A stretch of 61,537 nucleotides of DNA from Alistipes sp. GTDB lineage: Bacteria > Bacteroidota > Bacteroidia > Bacteroidales > Rikenellaceae. Shown piece by piece: positions 49,300 to 58,811 of this stretch (positions are counted from its first letter, which is position 1; each line of letters opens with the position of its first letter). The notes under the pieces are model-generated. The model had not been told where the DNA came from. It made no database searches and worked only from the letters and a program-made list of their open reading frames with translations. The DNA is taken from assembly GCA_031285345.1 (NCBI GenBank), contig JAITWI010000006.1, forward strand, positions 1 through 61,537, written 5' to 3'. The position numbers and the translations under genes are program-made.

Positions 49300-50640
49300 A
49301 TGAATGTAAATCAGTTAATGGGCGATCTCGAAAAGAGACACCCCGGCGAAAGCGAGTACTTGCAGGCCGTCAAAGAGGTTCTCGAATCTATCGAGGAGGT
49401 CTACAACCAGCACCCCGAGTACGAGGCCGCCCGCATCGTGGAGCGCATCGTGGAACCCGACCGCGTGTTCACCTTCAAGGTGACCTGGATCGACGACGCA
49501 GGTGTTCCGCAGGTCAACATCGGCTACCGCGTGCAGTTCAACAGCGCCATCGGCCCCTACAAGGGCGGTCTGCGTTTCCACAAGGCGGTCAACCCCTCGA
49601 TGCTCAAGTTCCTCGGCTTCGAGCAGACTTTCAAGAACGCCCTCACCACTCTGCCCATGGGCGGCGCGAAGGGCGGCTCGGACTTCGACCCGACCGGTAA
49701 ATCGAACGCCGAGATCATGCGTTTCTGCCAGGCCTTCATGCTCGAACTGTGGCACAACATCGGCGTGGACACCGACGTACCCGCGGGTGACGTGGGCGTC
49801 GGCGGTCGCGAGATCGGCTTCATGAACGGTATGTACCAGAAGCTGGCCCGCCAGTACCACACCGGCGTTCTCACCGGCAAGGGCGAAACGTGGGGCGGCT
49901 CCATCCTCCGTCCCGAAGCCACCGGCTACGGCGCACTCTACTTTGTGGAGTATATGCTCCGCCGCGCCGGCAAAGATATCAAGGGCAAGACGGTCGTTGT
50001 TTCGGGCTTCGGTAACGTCGCTTGGGGCGCCGCTCAGAAGGCCACCGAACTCGGCGCCAAAGTTATCGGCGTCTCGGGACCCGACGGCGTCGTGCTCATC
50101 CCCGACGGAATGACCACCGAGATGATCGACTACCTGCCCGTTCTGCGTTCGTCGAACCAGAACATCGTGGAGCCCTTCGCAAAGAAGTTCCCCGGCACCA
50201 CCTTCACCGCAGGCAAAAAGGCTTGGAGCATCAAGTGCGACATCGCCCTTCCCTGCGCGTTCCAGAACGAACTCAACGGCGACGACGCCGCCGAGCTGCT
50301 GAAGAACGGCACCTGGTGCTGCGCCGAGGTTTCGAACATGGGTTGCACCCCCGAAGCCATCCACGCTTTCCAGAAGGCGGGCATCTTGTTCGCTCCGGGC
50401 AAGGCCGTGAACGCCGGCGGTGTGGCCACTTCGGGTCTGGAAATGACTCAGAACTGCATGCACATCTCGTGGGCTGGTCAGGAAGTGGACGAAAAACTCC
50501 ACTTCATCATGGAGTCGATCCACGAAGCTTGCGTGAAGTTCGGCACGGGCAAAGACGGCAAGATCGACTACGTGAAGGGCGCCAACATCGCCGGCTTCAT
50601 GAAGGTCGCTCAGGCTATGCTCGAACAGGGCACGATCTAA
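49300..50640 (+). CDS. gdhA: NADP-type glutamate dehydrogenase
   Basis: Gdh makes glutamate from 2-oxoglutarate and ammonia. The protein has 446 residues. The substrate region is YRVQFNSAIGPYKGGLRFH and the catalytic Lys is in LPMGGAKGGSDFDP. The dinucleotide fold starts GKTVVVSGFGNVAWGAAQ. Codon use is strongly biased toward C-ending codons, as in highly expressed genes. It is followed by two tandem terminators, again fitting high expression. NADP use is inferred from the hexameric family. Confidence 0.97.
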   Translation: MNVNQLMGDLEKRHPGESEYLQAVKEVLESIEEVYNQHPEYEAARIVERIVEPDRVFTFKVTWIDDAGVPQVNIGYRVQFNSAIGPYKGGLRFHKAVNPSMLKFLGFEQTFKNALTTLPMGGAKGGSDFDPTGKSNAEIMRFCQAFMLELWHNIGVDTDVPAGDVGVGGREIGFMNGMYQKLARQYHTGVLTGKGETWGGSILRPEATGYGALYFVEYMLRRAGKDIKGKTVVVSGFGNVAWGAAQKATELGAKVIGVSGPDGVVLIPDGMTTEMIDYLPVLRSSNQNIVEPFAKKFPGTTFTAGKKAWSIKCDIALPCAFQNELNGDDAAELLKNGTWCCAEVSNMGCTPEAIHAFQKAGILFAPGKAVNAGGVATSGLEMTQNCMHISWAGQEVDEKLHFIMESIHEACVKFGTGKDGKIDYVKGANIAGFMKVAQAMLEQGTI

Positions 50641-50664
50641 ATCGCGACGAATTTTTCGAAAAGG

Positions 50665-50736
50665 GAGCGGCCGTTTTTGCGGCCGCTCTTTTTTTGTGTA
50701 ACCGGGAGCGGCCGCCAAAAACGGCCGCTCTTTTTT
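50665..50736 (+). terminator. Two tandem near-identical terminators after gdhA
   Basis: GAGCGGCCG/CGGCCGCTC with T7 (50665-50695) is followed by a second GAGCGGCCG/CGGCCGCTC with T6 (50706-50736). The second looks like a duplication of the first. Confidence 0.92.
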
Positions 50737-50823
50737 ATTGCCGCGTGTCGAATTGATTATGGCACCGACTTTGCAGAAGTGCGCCAATTGTAAAATAATT
50801 TAACATTAATCCTTATTGATAGC

Positions 50824-52086
50824 ATGAAAAAGTTTTTAACACTGGCGGCCGCGGCCGCCTGCACCGCGGCGATGTTCGCCTCGTGTCAGAAAGACGCCGG
50901 AAACGGCACCAAACCCCAGGAGGATAACACTCCTCGCACCGTCGCGCTGAAGATGGTGTACCCCGAAACCGACGGCACCCGCGCCACCGGAGCGACGCCC
51001 GTCACCACGGCCGACTACATCGACTTCACCTCAGGGCATATCTTTTTTGTTAATACAGCCAGCTTCAACATCGAAAAGCACGTGGGTATAGGTAATTCGG
51101 CCGGTTCGGTACAGGTGGTCGATGTTCAGGATTTCATCGACGCCGAGGTTGTCATCGCCGAAGTTCCCGCCGCTGCCGATGCTGCGATCTTGATAGCCAA
51201 CGAAATACCGTCCGGAGCCTTCGGCGCGAGCGGCATCACCGGCAATCTTGAGGGGACTCTGTACACGGACATAATACACAATCCGATTACAGTTATTAGC
51301 CTCAACGACGCCGCCGGCACCGTGGACAACGTGCCGATATTCTCTGCTGATACGACAGTGGAGCGTACCGCGGGCGCCACCCCCGTGGGTGAGATTCCGT
51401 TCGACGCCACCGTCACCCTGCCGCTCACGACCCCCGCCGCCCGCATCGAGATAGCGTCTATTTCGGCCGTGCCCGTGACGATAGAAACGGCGGGTGTAAC
51501 GGAAACCTTTACCGTCACCGACTTTACTGTCGAGGGCATCTACATCAACAACTATTTTCCCGTATCCGATATCCAGGGGGCGTATGGAGAAAATGTTGAA
51601 ACACCTCGCGCGGTCTATAACAACGGTATCGATCCCGCCAACTACGCCACCACCGGCACCACCCAATATGTGACCGGCAACGCCATAGGCCTCGCCGACC
51701 TTGTGGAAGAAGCCGCCGTAGAAGGATCGGTCGTCTCGGAAACGGGAGTGTGGGCGTACAATATCTTTGGAGGCATCTATGCGGCAACAAGTCATCCCCA
51801 CATCGTGATCAAGATATCGTCCTTTACGTATGAGATTGACCTTGGTGGCGACGTGACCGAGCGTACGGTATCGACTCCGAGATTCCTCACCGTCACCGGC
51901 TTCACCAACAGCGCCACCGACACCCACATCGCCTCCATCGCCAACGGCACCGTCTACTCGTTCGCCGATCTGACGTTCGACTACACGAACCTGTCGCCGA
52001 TCCCCGAGCCCGGCACCGAGTACGCCGTTCAGGCCATCGTGACCGTCACCCCCTGGAAGGTGGTCAACGTAACTCCCGAGTACTAA
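50824..52086 (+). CDS. Fimbrillin-family lipoprotein (FimA/Mfa1-like)
   Basis: This 420-residue protein has a lipoprotein signal (MFASC, Cys21) and a Thr/Ala/Val-rich beta-strand body. TRATGATPVTTADYIDFTSGHIFFVN resembles the start of mature fimbrillins, where an Arg-specific protease cuts during type V pilus assembly. The body has repeated TAxIEIASISAV-like strands. It lies directly before an Mfa2/FimB-type gene, which supports the call. The family assignment is by pattern and context, so moderate. A short AT-rich leader precedes it. Confidence 0.68.
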   Translation: MKKFLTLAAAAACTAAMFASCQKDAGNGTKPQEDNTPRTVALKMVYPETDGTRATGATPVTTADYIDFTSGHIFFVNTASFNIEKHVGIGNSAGSVQVVDVQDFIDAEVVIAEVPAAADAAILIANEIPSGAFGASGITGNLEGTLYTDIIHNPITVISLNDAAGTVDNVPIFSADTTVERTAGATPVGEIPFDATVTLPLTTPAARIEIASISAVPVTIETAGVTETFTVTDFTVEGIYINNYFPVSDIQGAYGENVETPRAVYNNGIDPANYATTGTTQYVTGNAIGLADLVEEAAVEGSVVSETGVWAYNIFGGIYAATSHPHIVIKISSFTYEIDLGGDVTERTVSTPRFLTVTGFTNSATDTHIASIANGTVYSFADLTFDYTNLSPIPEPGTEYAVQAIVTVTPWKVVNVTPEY

Positions 52087-52161
52087 TATACACAGCACCG
52101 AAGGTTCTCCCCTCAGGGATGGGGGGAGGATCACAAAAAAAAGGATCATCATCGTATCTCT

Positions 52162-53256
52162 ATGAAAAGACATGCCGCACTCGTCGTCGCGCTCGTCGCC
52201 GCAAGCGTCCAACTCTCCTGCGTCAGTGAGAACACGGACGACTGTCCGCCAGATATCCATGCGTCATACAGCTCCCTCACGCTGACGTTCGACCTGGCCG
52301 CCGAGCCGCTGAACGGGATCCCCTACGATCCCAGCATAGATTTTCTCGAAGCGGTGAGTAGCGTAGACGTCTATCTGTTCGACTGGAACCTCCAGTTCGT
52401 CACCACCCGAAGGATCGAGCAGGGCGACCTTCAGGCCTTCCCGGGTGTCGTTTTCGACAACTTGCCCGCAGGCGAATATCACGTCATCTGCTGGGCCAAC
52501 CTGTCGCAATACACCCGCCGGCCGCATGTCGAGGTGGGAACGCGGATCCACGAATTGGTCGTGGCCATCGAGTCCAGAGAGACCGGCGGCCCGATCTTTT
52601 ACGCTCCCAACCAGCCCATCGAGACATTTACCTACGACTGGGGCGGCGATACTCCGATCGGCCATCCGACCGATCCCACCAGAGCCTACACCCGTGCCGC
52701 AACCCGTCAAATCGGCGGAACCCGCGACCACGAGGAGAACCACGAGGTCTATATCGCCGAGGTGGTGGTGGGAGAGGAGAACACCAAGCTTCTCGAATTT
52801 CTGAACGTCCACCGCAAGGTGCAGGTATACATCAAGGGTTGGGAGAACGCGCCCTTCTACGACGGCCAGCCGCCGGTGATCGAGAACTGCCATTCGAGCA
52901 ACGTAATAGATTTTTATCTCGACGTCGACGACACTCCCGCCAGCCTCGTGCAGGAGGGGGTATCCACCGCCACGCCCGAGGGAACGATGCCCGGCGCGGA
53001 GTTCTATTCGGCCCTCGCCCCGTTCCACGAGTTGAGCGGAATCTGCCTGTTCAACCACACCGACCACGACATAGCGGCGGGCGGCACCGCAGGATACACG
53101 CTCGAATTCGACGACTGGGTGGCTGAGAACGATTGGGAAAACACGGGCGACATAGCCCTTATGATAACCTTCGCGCCGGAGGACGACATGGGAAACGTCA
53201 ACGTTTCGGTCACCGTCCCCTCATGGTTGAGGCACGAGGTGGAGCCGGAGTATTGA
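52162..53256 (+). CDS. FimB/Mfa2-family fimbrial anchor protein
   Basis: This 364-residue lipoprotein has lipobox VQLSC (Cys20). It reads SVDVYLFDWNLQFVTTRRIEQGD and LPAGEYHVICWANLS, typical of the Mfa2/FimB (DUF1812) family, which anchors the base of type V pili to the outer membrane. The C-terminal part has a second beta domain (HRKVQVYIKGWENAPFYDGQ). It follows the fimbrillin by 75 bp. No tip subunits follow, so this is a minimal two-gene pilus locus. Confidence 0.8.
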   Translation: MKRHAALVVALVAASVQLSCVSENTDDCPPDIHASYSSLTLTFDLAAEPLNGIPYDPSIDFLEAVSSVDVYLFDWNLQFVTTRRIEQGDLQAFPGVVFDNLPAGEYHVICWANLSQYTRRPHVEVGTRIHELVVAIESRETGGPIFYAPNQPIETFTYDWGGDTPIGHPTDPTRAYTRAATRQIGGTRDHEENHEVYIAEVVVGEENTKLLEFLNVHRKVQVYIKGWENAPFYDGQPPVIENCHSSNVIDFYLDVDDTPASLVQEGVSTATPEGTMPGAEFYSALAPFHELSGICLFNHTDHDIAAGGTAGYTLEFDDWVAENDWENTGDIALMITFAPEDDMGNVNVSVTVPSWLRHEVEPEY

Positions 53257-53272
53257 GATTAGGCGCAAAAGT

Positions 53273-53310
53273 AAAACGGGCTCGGAAAATTCCGAGCCCG
53301 TTTTTTTTTA
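53273..53310 (+). terminator. Terminator after the fimbrial pair
   Basis: AAAACGGGCTCGGAA and TTCCGAGCCCGTTTT form a 15-bp perfect stem with a 2-nt loop and a T run of nine. Confidence 0.95.
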
Positions 53311-53864
53311 ACAAAAAACGCGGCAAGTGTTGGAAATGCGAAAATGTTTTCGTAACATTGCATAATTGATTATGACTTATTTTTTGCCGAAAGCCTTACC
53401 TCTTTCGCCTACAACGTCTTACCTTAGAAACTGAGATTATGAACGCCGAGATTATGAATCGTGAGTCCAAATATGCAGCCCGCTCGACCGCCGATAACGC
53501 GCGAGTCTCTTGTCGTCTCATTATTACCGTCAACAAACGCACCCCTTCTCTGGTAATCAGAGCAGTGATTTAAGCCGTCGTCCGGGAGATTATTCTCCCC
53601 GTATTCGCGGCACTTCGACCAACAAGAAGATCAATCGACCGACCGACCAGGTTCCACCGACGACCTGTTTTTGCCGTACACCTTAAATGTTGCCGCCCTT
53701 TTGCCCGGCGCCTTACCTTTCCCTGAAAACAGACCAAGAAAAACGCATTCGAACGCACCTAAAACCGACCGGAGGCATCTCCGTAAAGCATCGAAACACC
53801 TAAAACGGCGCGCGAGACCGCGTCATACCATCAACTTTTTTGTTTAACTTAATCTTATCTTAAC
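53311..53864 (+). other. Gene-free leader region before susC
   Basis: I see no gene in these 550 bp. It holds a direct repeat GAGATTATGAA (53433-53443, 53448-53458), small hairpins (GGGAG/CTCCC near 53584-53599; CAGGT/ACCTG followed by T5 near 53648-53672), and several GCCTTACCT-like words. It may be a long untranslated leader of the susC operon with possible early termination. Confidence 0.4.
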
Positions 53865-56800
53865 ATGAGGAAAATCGTACTTCTTTTCTTGGCGATTTTG
53901 GTGTCCGGCTCCCTGTTTGCCCAAAACAAACAGATCACGGGGCTTGTGACCGACCAAGACGGCGCTCCCGTTATCGGAGCGACAGTTGTTGTGAACGAAA
54001 CGAGCACCGGAGCCGTTACCGGCGGCGACGGCTACTACTCCGTTTCGGCTCCGGCCGACGCGACGTTGACGGTTACGTTTATCGGCTACACCGACGCGGT
54101 GGTAGGCATCGAAGGCCGCGACAGAGTCGACGTGCAGCTGACCGAGGACGCCGAACGAATCGACGACGTGATCGTGATAGCCTTCGGGCAGGCCAAAAGG
54201 GAGGCCTTCACGGGTTCCGTCAAGGTTATCGACTCCGATGTCATAGCGCAAACCAAATCTTCGAACGTGGAAGACGCGCTGATAGGCCGAATCGCGGGTG
54301 TGCAGTTCGCAGCCCCCTCGGGACGTCTGGGCGCGGGACAAAACATCGTAGTCCGCGGTCAGGGTTCATTCTCCGCCGACGTGGGTAAAGATCCGCTGTG
54401 GGTTATCGACGGCGTGCCTTACGAGGGCGACATAAACAACATCAACCAAAACGACATGGAGTCGGTCACCGTTTTGAAAGACGCCGCCTCTAACGCCCTT
54501 TACGGCGCACGCGGGGCGAACGGTGTGATCATGGTAACCACCAAACGCGCCAAGACGGGCGAGGCGAAGGTCACGTTTGACGGCTCGTGGGGCGTCAACA
54601 CCCGCGCTCTGCAAACCTACGACATTGCCGAGACCGCCGGCGAATTCTATGAATTGCACTACAAGGCTCTTTACAACTACTACAACCTGAATCAGCAAAT
54701 GACCCCGAATCAGTCGTGGGCCCAAGCCAACGGCACGATGCTCGGCACCACTCCGGGTAACGTGGGCTACAACGTCTACACGATACCCAACGGGCAGACT
54801 CTGATCGGCAGCAACGGTCGCATCAACCCCAACGCTACCGTGGGACGCATCTCGAACTATGAGGGCGAAGATTACCTCCTGCAACCGGACAACTGGCTCG
54901 ACGCCGTCTATCGTTCGGCTACCTTGCGTCAGGAATACAACGTAAGCGTGTCTGGTTCGACCGACAAAGCCAACATCTACGCCTCGATGGGCTATCTCGA
55001 CAACGAGGGTATCATCGCCGGCTCCAACATGAACCGTCTGACCGCACGACTGCGCGCCGACTATCAGGCGAAGAAGTGGCTGAAGATGGGCGCGACCATG
55101 ACCTACTCTCATTTCGAGTGGAACAACGGTAACGACCCCGACGACGAGGGTGCTCAAGACGGCGGAAACGTATTCCAAGCCGCCTTGCGCATGGCCCCTA
55201 TCTATCCGATCTACATACGCGACGGCAACGGCGTCATCAAAACCGACCAGTGGGGCATGCAAATGTACGACACCGGGAGCGGAGGCAACGGCGGAGCCCT
55301 TCGTTCGAACGGTGGGGATAGCAATCCGCTGCAAGACATTCAGATCAACAAAAACACGAGCGAGGGGAACGCTTTTTCGGCCAACGGATTTTTGGATTTC
55401 AACCTGTTGGATGGGCTGACGTTCACCGTCAACGGCAATGTATACATAGACGAGACCCGTTCGACAAAGATGTATAATCCCTATTACGGTCAGTTTGCGG
55501 CATCGGGCGGCGCTATCGACAAAAGCCACCTTCGCGATATGACCTTCAACACGCAGCAACTGTTGCACTACACCAAAGATTTCGGCCGTCACAGCCTCGA
55601 CCTGTTGGCGGGTCACGAGGTTTACGACCGTAAGTTATATTCTCTGTACGCAAGCAAGTCGGTTATGTGGTCGCCCGACAATCTGGAGCTGGACGGCTCG
55701 GTGGTCGACGGCCAGAATGCGAGCTCGTCTGTGGCCCACTACAACAACGAAGGCTACTTCTTCCGCGCGATGTACGATCTGGACGATCGCTACTACCTGT
55801 CGGGCTCCTATCGCCGCGACGCCTCGTCGAAATTCCATCCCGACAACCGCTGGGGTAACTTCTGGTCGCTGGGCGCTTCGTGGATAATTAGTAAAGAGAA
55901 TTGGTTCAGCGCCTCATGGGTCGACATGCTGAAACTCAAGGCCTCCTACGGCGAACAGGGTCTGGACCAAATCCCCGACTATCTCTATACGGACATGTAT
56001 AGCATAGAGAACGACGGCGCCGACAATCCCGTATCCGTTTTCACCCGCAAAGGCAACAAGGACATAACCTGGCAAACCGACAGCAATCTCAACGTAGGGG
56101 TCGAATTTTCGCTGTTCGGCGACCGTCTCTCGGGGGGTGTCGACGTCTTCAACCGCTTGTCTTCCGATCAGCTTTTCAATATCGCAGTACCTTCGGAATC
56201 GGGTTATTCCAGCATGTGGGTCAACGTGGGCGACGTGCTCAACCGCGGTGTCGAAGCCGAATTGAACGCCGTGTTGGTTAAGACGACCGACCTCGTTTGG
56301 GATTTCTCGATCAACATGAGCCACATACAGAACAAGTTCGTCAGATTGCCCGACGCGTATAAAAACAACGAGACGAGCGACGGCAAGGTGACCGGCCGAG
56401 TGTCGGGCAACTCTTTCCTGGCGGAAGGCTACAACATGTTCTCGTTCTACATCCCCACCACGGCAGGCCTGAACGAAGAGGGCAAGCAGTTGTGGTACTA
56501 CTGGGAAACAGCCGCCGACGGAACAAAAACGCGCAAGACCACCGACGACTCTTCGTTGGCGACCAGCAGCGGGCGTGAGCTCCAGGGCGATCCCAACCCC
56601 GATCTGTTCGGCGGTTTCAGCACCTCGCTTCGCTGGAAAGGGTTGGATTTCACCGCCGCGTTCACCTACCAGTTGGGTGGATTGGTGATCGACTCGGGCT
56701 ACCAGTTCTACATGGCCAACCCGACCGGCACTTCGACCGGCGACAACTACCACCGCGACCAGCGCAACTCGTGGACACCGGAAAATACCGATACGACCAT

Positions 56801-57089
56801 TCCTCGTTTCGCCTACAACGACGCGGGCGCCACCACCATGTCGGATCGTTTCCTTACCGACGCCTCGTTCCTGAATATTCAGAACCTGACGCTGGGCTAC
56901 ACCCTGCCCAATAAGTTCACCAGCAGATTTGAGGTGCAAAACCTTAGGGTCTATGTGAATTGCAGCAACGTGTGGTACTGGTCCAAGCGTCAGGGTCTCG
57001 ACCCGCGCCAGGGCATCAACGGCGCCACCAACGCATTCTACTACGCCCCCATCCGTACCATATCGGGCGGCGTCTCCCTTACATTCTAA
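53865..57089 (+). CDS. SusC/RagA-family TonB-dependent outer-membrane transporter
   Basis: This 1074-residue outer-membrane barrel imports a large nutrient with its SusD partner. It has a signal peptide (residues 1-19), a carboxypeptidase-like regulatory domain (ITGLVTDQDGAPVIGATVVV), the plug with VEDALIGRIAGVQF, VVRGQGS and the SusC hallmark YGARGANGVIMVTTKR, then the barrel ending in GGVSLTF with a terminal Phe. No STN signalling domain is present, so sigma/anti-sigma control is unlikely. The substrate is unknown and no degrading enzyme is in the window. Confidence 0.96.
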   Translation: MRKIVLLFLAILVSGSLFAQNKQITGLVTDQDGAPVIGATVVVNETSTGAVTGGDGYYSVSAPADATLTVTFIGYTDAVVGIEGRDRVDVQLTEDAERIDDVIVIAFGQAKREAFTGSVKVIDSDVIAQTKSSNVEDALIGRIAGVQFAAPSGRLGAGQNIVVRGQGSFSADVGKDPLWVIDGVPYEGDINNINQNDMESVTVLKDAASNALYGARGANGVIMVTTKRAKTGEAKVTFDGSWGVNTRALQTYDIAETAGEFYELHYKALYNYYNLNQQMTPNQSWAQANGTMLGTTPGNVGYNVYTIPNGQTLIGSNGRINPNATVGRISNYEGEDYLLQPDNWLDAVYRSATLRQEYNVSVSGSTDKANIYASMGYLDNEGIIAGSNMNRLTARLRADYQAKKWLKMGATMTYSHFEWNNGNDPDDEGAQDGGNVFQAALRMAPIYPIYIRDGNGVIKTDQWGMQMYDTGSGGNGGALRSNGGDSNPLQDIQINKNTSEGNAFSANGFLDFNLLDGLTFTVNGNVYIDETRSTKMYNPYYGQFAASGGAIDKSHLRDMTFNTQQLLHYTKDFGRHSLDLLAGHEVYDRKLYSLYASKSVMWSPDNLELDGSVVDGQNASSSVAHYNNEGYFFRAMYDLDDRYYLSGSYRRDASSKFHPDNRWGNFWSLGASWIISKENWFSASWVDMLKLKASYGEQGLDQIPDYLYTDMYSIENDGADNPVSVFTRKGNKDITWQTDSNLNVGVEFSLFGDRLSGGVDVFNRLSSDQLFNIAVPSESGYSSMWVNVGDVLNRGVEAELNAVLVKTTDLVWDFSINMSHIQNKFVRLPDAYKNNETSDGKVTGRVSGNSFLAEGYNMFSFYIPTTAGLNEEGKQLWYYWETAADGTKTRKTTDDSSLATSSGRELQGDPNPDLFGGFSTSLRWKGLDFTAAFTYQLGGLVIDSGYQFYMANPTGTSTGDNYHRDQRNSWTPENTDTTIPRFAYNDAGATTMSDRFLTDASFLNIQNLTLGYTLPNKFTSRFEVQNLRVYVNCSNVWYWSKRQGLDPRQGINGATNAFYYAPIRTISGGVSLTF

Positions 57090-57113
57090 TTACCTAATTT
57101 AAAGACAATCATT

Positions 57114-58790
57114 ATGAAAATAAAACAGTTCATCGCACCCGCCATACTATTTTTAGGTTCGGTCATGCTTTTGTCGGGTTGCGTAAAGGAGACGTTCCCC
57201 GAAGGCGGAAGCGTCACCACGGATCAAAAAGAAAGCGATTCGTTCGAAGATGCGACGGCCACGGTTTCCACTATTCTCATCACCAACTACGATGACATCA
57301 CCGGTGAGCACTACGAATATGGCTACGCGGCAATGTTCGGCATCACCGACCGCATGGTAGGCGAGATATTCCCCGTCGCGGGCAACATGCCGGGCGGCAA
57401 TCAATACTACGACCGCTTTCAGCCATGGCTCTACTACAGCGGCCTTTCGCTGGCACCCCCCTACGCTCCGGCGGCGTTCATATACAGGAGCTACTACGCG
57501 TTTATTCACGAGGCCAACATAGCCATCGCGATAGCGACGGGTCGGGACGACATGAAGGAGAGTTTAGGTGTCGCCAAAACGTTCAGGGCGCTCTATTTTC
57601 TCGACTTGGCCCGTCTGTACGATCCGCTTCCGGCAAAAGCCCCCAACAAGCCGTCATATGAGGCCGGATTGGCGGCGGTGGAAGGCCTGACCGTCCCCAA
57701 GAGTGTCGAAGGGATGACCATGGAAGAGCTGGAGAACAATCCACGTATGACCCGCGAAGAGATATTTACATTTATTTTCGAAGATCTCGACGAGGCGGAA
57801 ACTCTTTTGGCCGAATACGCACCTCGCTCCAAAAATTTGCCGTCGCTGGCCGTGGTGTACGGTTTGAAGGCTCGCGCCTATTTGTGGCTGGGCGGTTTCA
57901 CCGAAGGCACGGGAGCTTTGCCCAATGGCGAGGCGGCGTACCGTAAAGCGGCCGAATTCGCAAATAAAGCGATCACCGAGGCTGGTGGGGCAGTGACTAC
58001 CGAAGCGCAGTGGACCGACCCGAAGACGGGCTTCAACACGGTGATTCCGTCGTGGATGTGGGCCATGATTCAATCGGAGAGCACGGTGCTCAACAACCTG
58101 CTGTCGTTTACCGCCCACCACTCGGTTGAAGCCATATACGGATACGGTTCGAAAGCGCAACCCGGCATGTCGATATTCAGCTACAACCGCATGGCTCCGG
58201 GCGACTTCCGCAAAAAAGTTGTCGTAAGCCCCGACCGCAATTTCGCGGCGCTCGCTCCCTACACCAACTACACCGAGGCGGAGTTCGAGGGTGATGGTCT
58301 TTCCAGTCCCATAGCTCCTTTGGCCGTACTTAAATTCAGGCCCAAAGAAGGTGAGAAAAGCAACTTCACGGTAGCTAACGCCACCTCCATCCCCATGATG
58401 AGGGTCGAGGAGATGATGCTCATCGAAGCCGAAGCCACGGCCCACTACGACGCCGGCACCGGAGCGTCGCTGCTGGAGGCCTTCATGGCTAAGCGCGCGA
58501 CGGGATACACCGTTCCGAACGGTGTGGATCTGATAGACGAGATCATCTTCCAGAAGAGAATGGAGTTTTGGGGCGAGGGCATCGTGGCCTACGACTTCAA
58601 ACGTCTCGACATGAGCATGCACAACGGCGACGAAGGCTCCAACGCACCTGCGGGAAACCTGTACACGACCGAAGGCCGCTCGCCCGTGTGGAACTTCGTG
58701 ATTCCTCTCTCCGCCGAACAGCAGAACAAAGGCATGATGGGCAAAAACAATCCCGACCCGTCGCAGACTCTCAAAAGCGCCGACGAATAA
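57114..58790 (+). CDS. SusD/RagB-family nutrient-binding lipoprotein
   Basis: This 558-residue surface lipoprotein covers the SusC barrel and binds substrate. The lipobox is LLSGC (Cys23). TPR-like helices follow (FRALYFLDLARLYDPLPAK, VYGLKARAYLWLGGF) and the end has the SusD motif (IIFQKRMEFWGEGIVAYDFKR, FVIPLSAEQQNKGM, PDPSQ). It starts 24 bp after susC. A mid-region Gly/Pro-poor sequence gives no hint of a specific glycan or peptide. Confidence 0.94.
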   Translation: MKIKQFIAPAILFLGSVMLLSGCVKETFPEGGSVTTDQKESDSFEDATATVSTILITNYDDITGEHYEYGYAAMFGITDRMVGEIFPVAGNMPGGNQYYDRFQPWLYYSGLSLAPPYAPAAFIYRSYYAFIHEANIAIAIATGRDDMKESLGVAKTFRALYFLDLARLYDPLPAKAPNKPSYEAGLAAVEGLTVPKSVEGMTMEELENNPRMTREEIFTFIFEDLDEAETLLAEYAPRSKNLPSLAVVYGLKARAYLWLGGFTEGTGALPNGEAAYRKAAEFANKAITEAGGAVTTEAQWTDPKTGFNTVIPSWMWAMIQSESTVLNNLLSFTAHHSVEAIYGYGSKAQPGMSIFSYNRMAPGDFRKKVVVSPDRNFAALAPYTNYTEAEFEGDGLSSPIAPLAVLKFRPKEGEKSNFTVANATSIPMMRVEEMMLIEAEATAHYDAGTGASLLEAFMAKRATGYTVPNGVDLIDEIIFQKRMEFWGEGIVAYDFKRLDMSMHNGDEGSNAPAGNLYTTEGRSPVWNFVIPLSAEQQNKGMMGKNNPDPSQTLKSADE

Positions 58791-58811
58791 TCACTTAAAC
58801 CTTGATATGAC

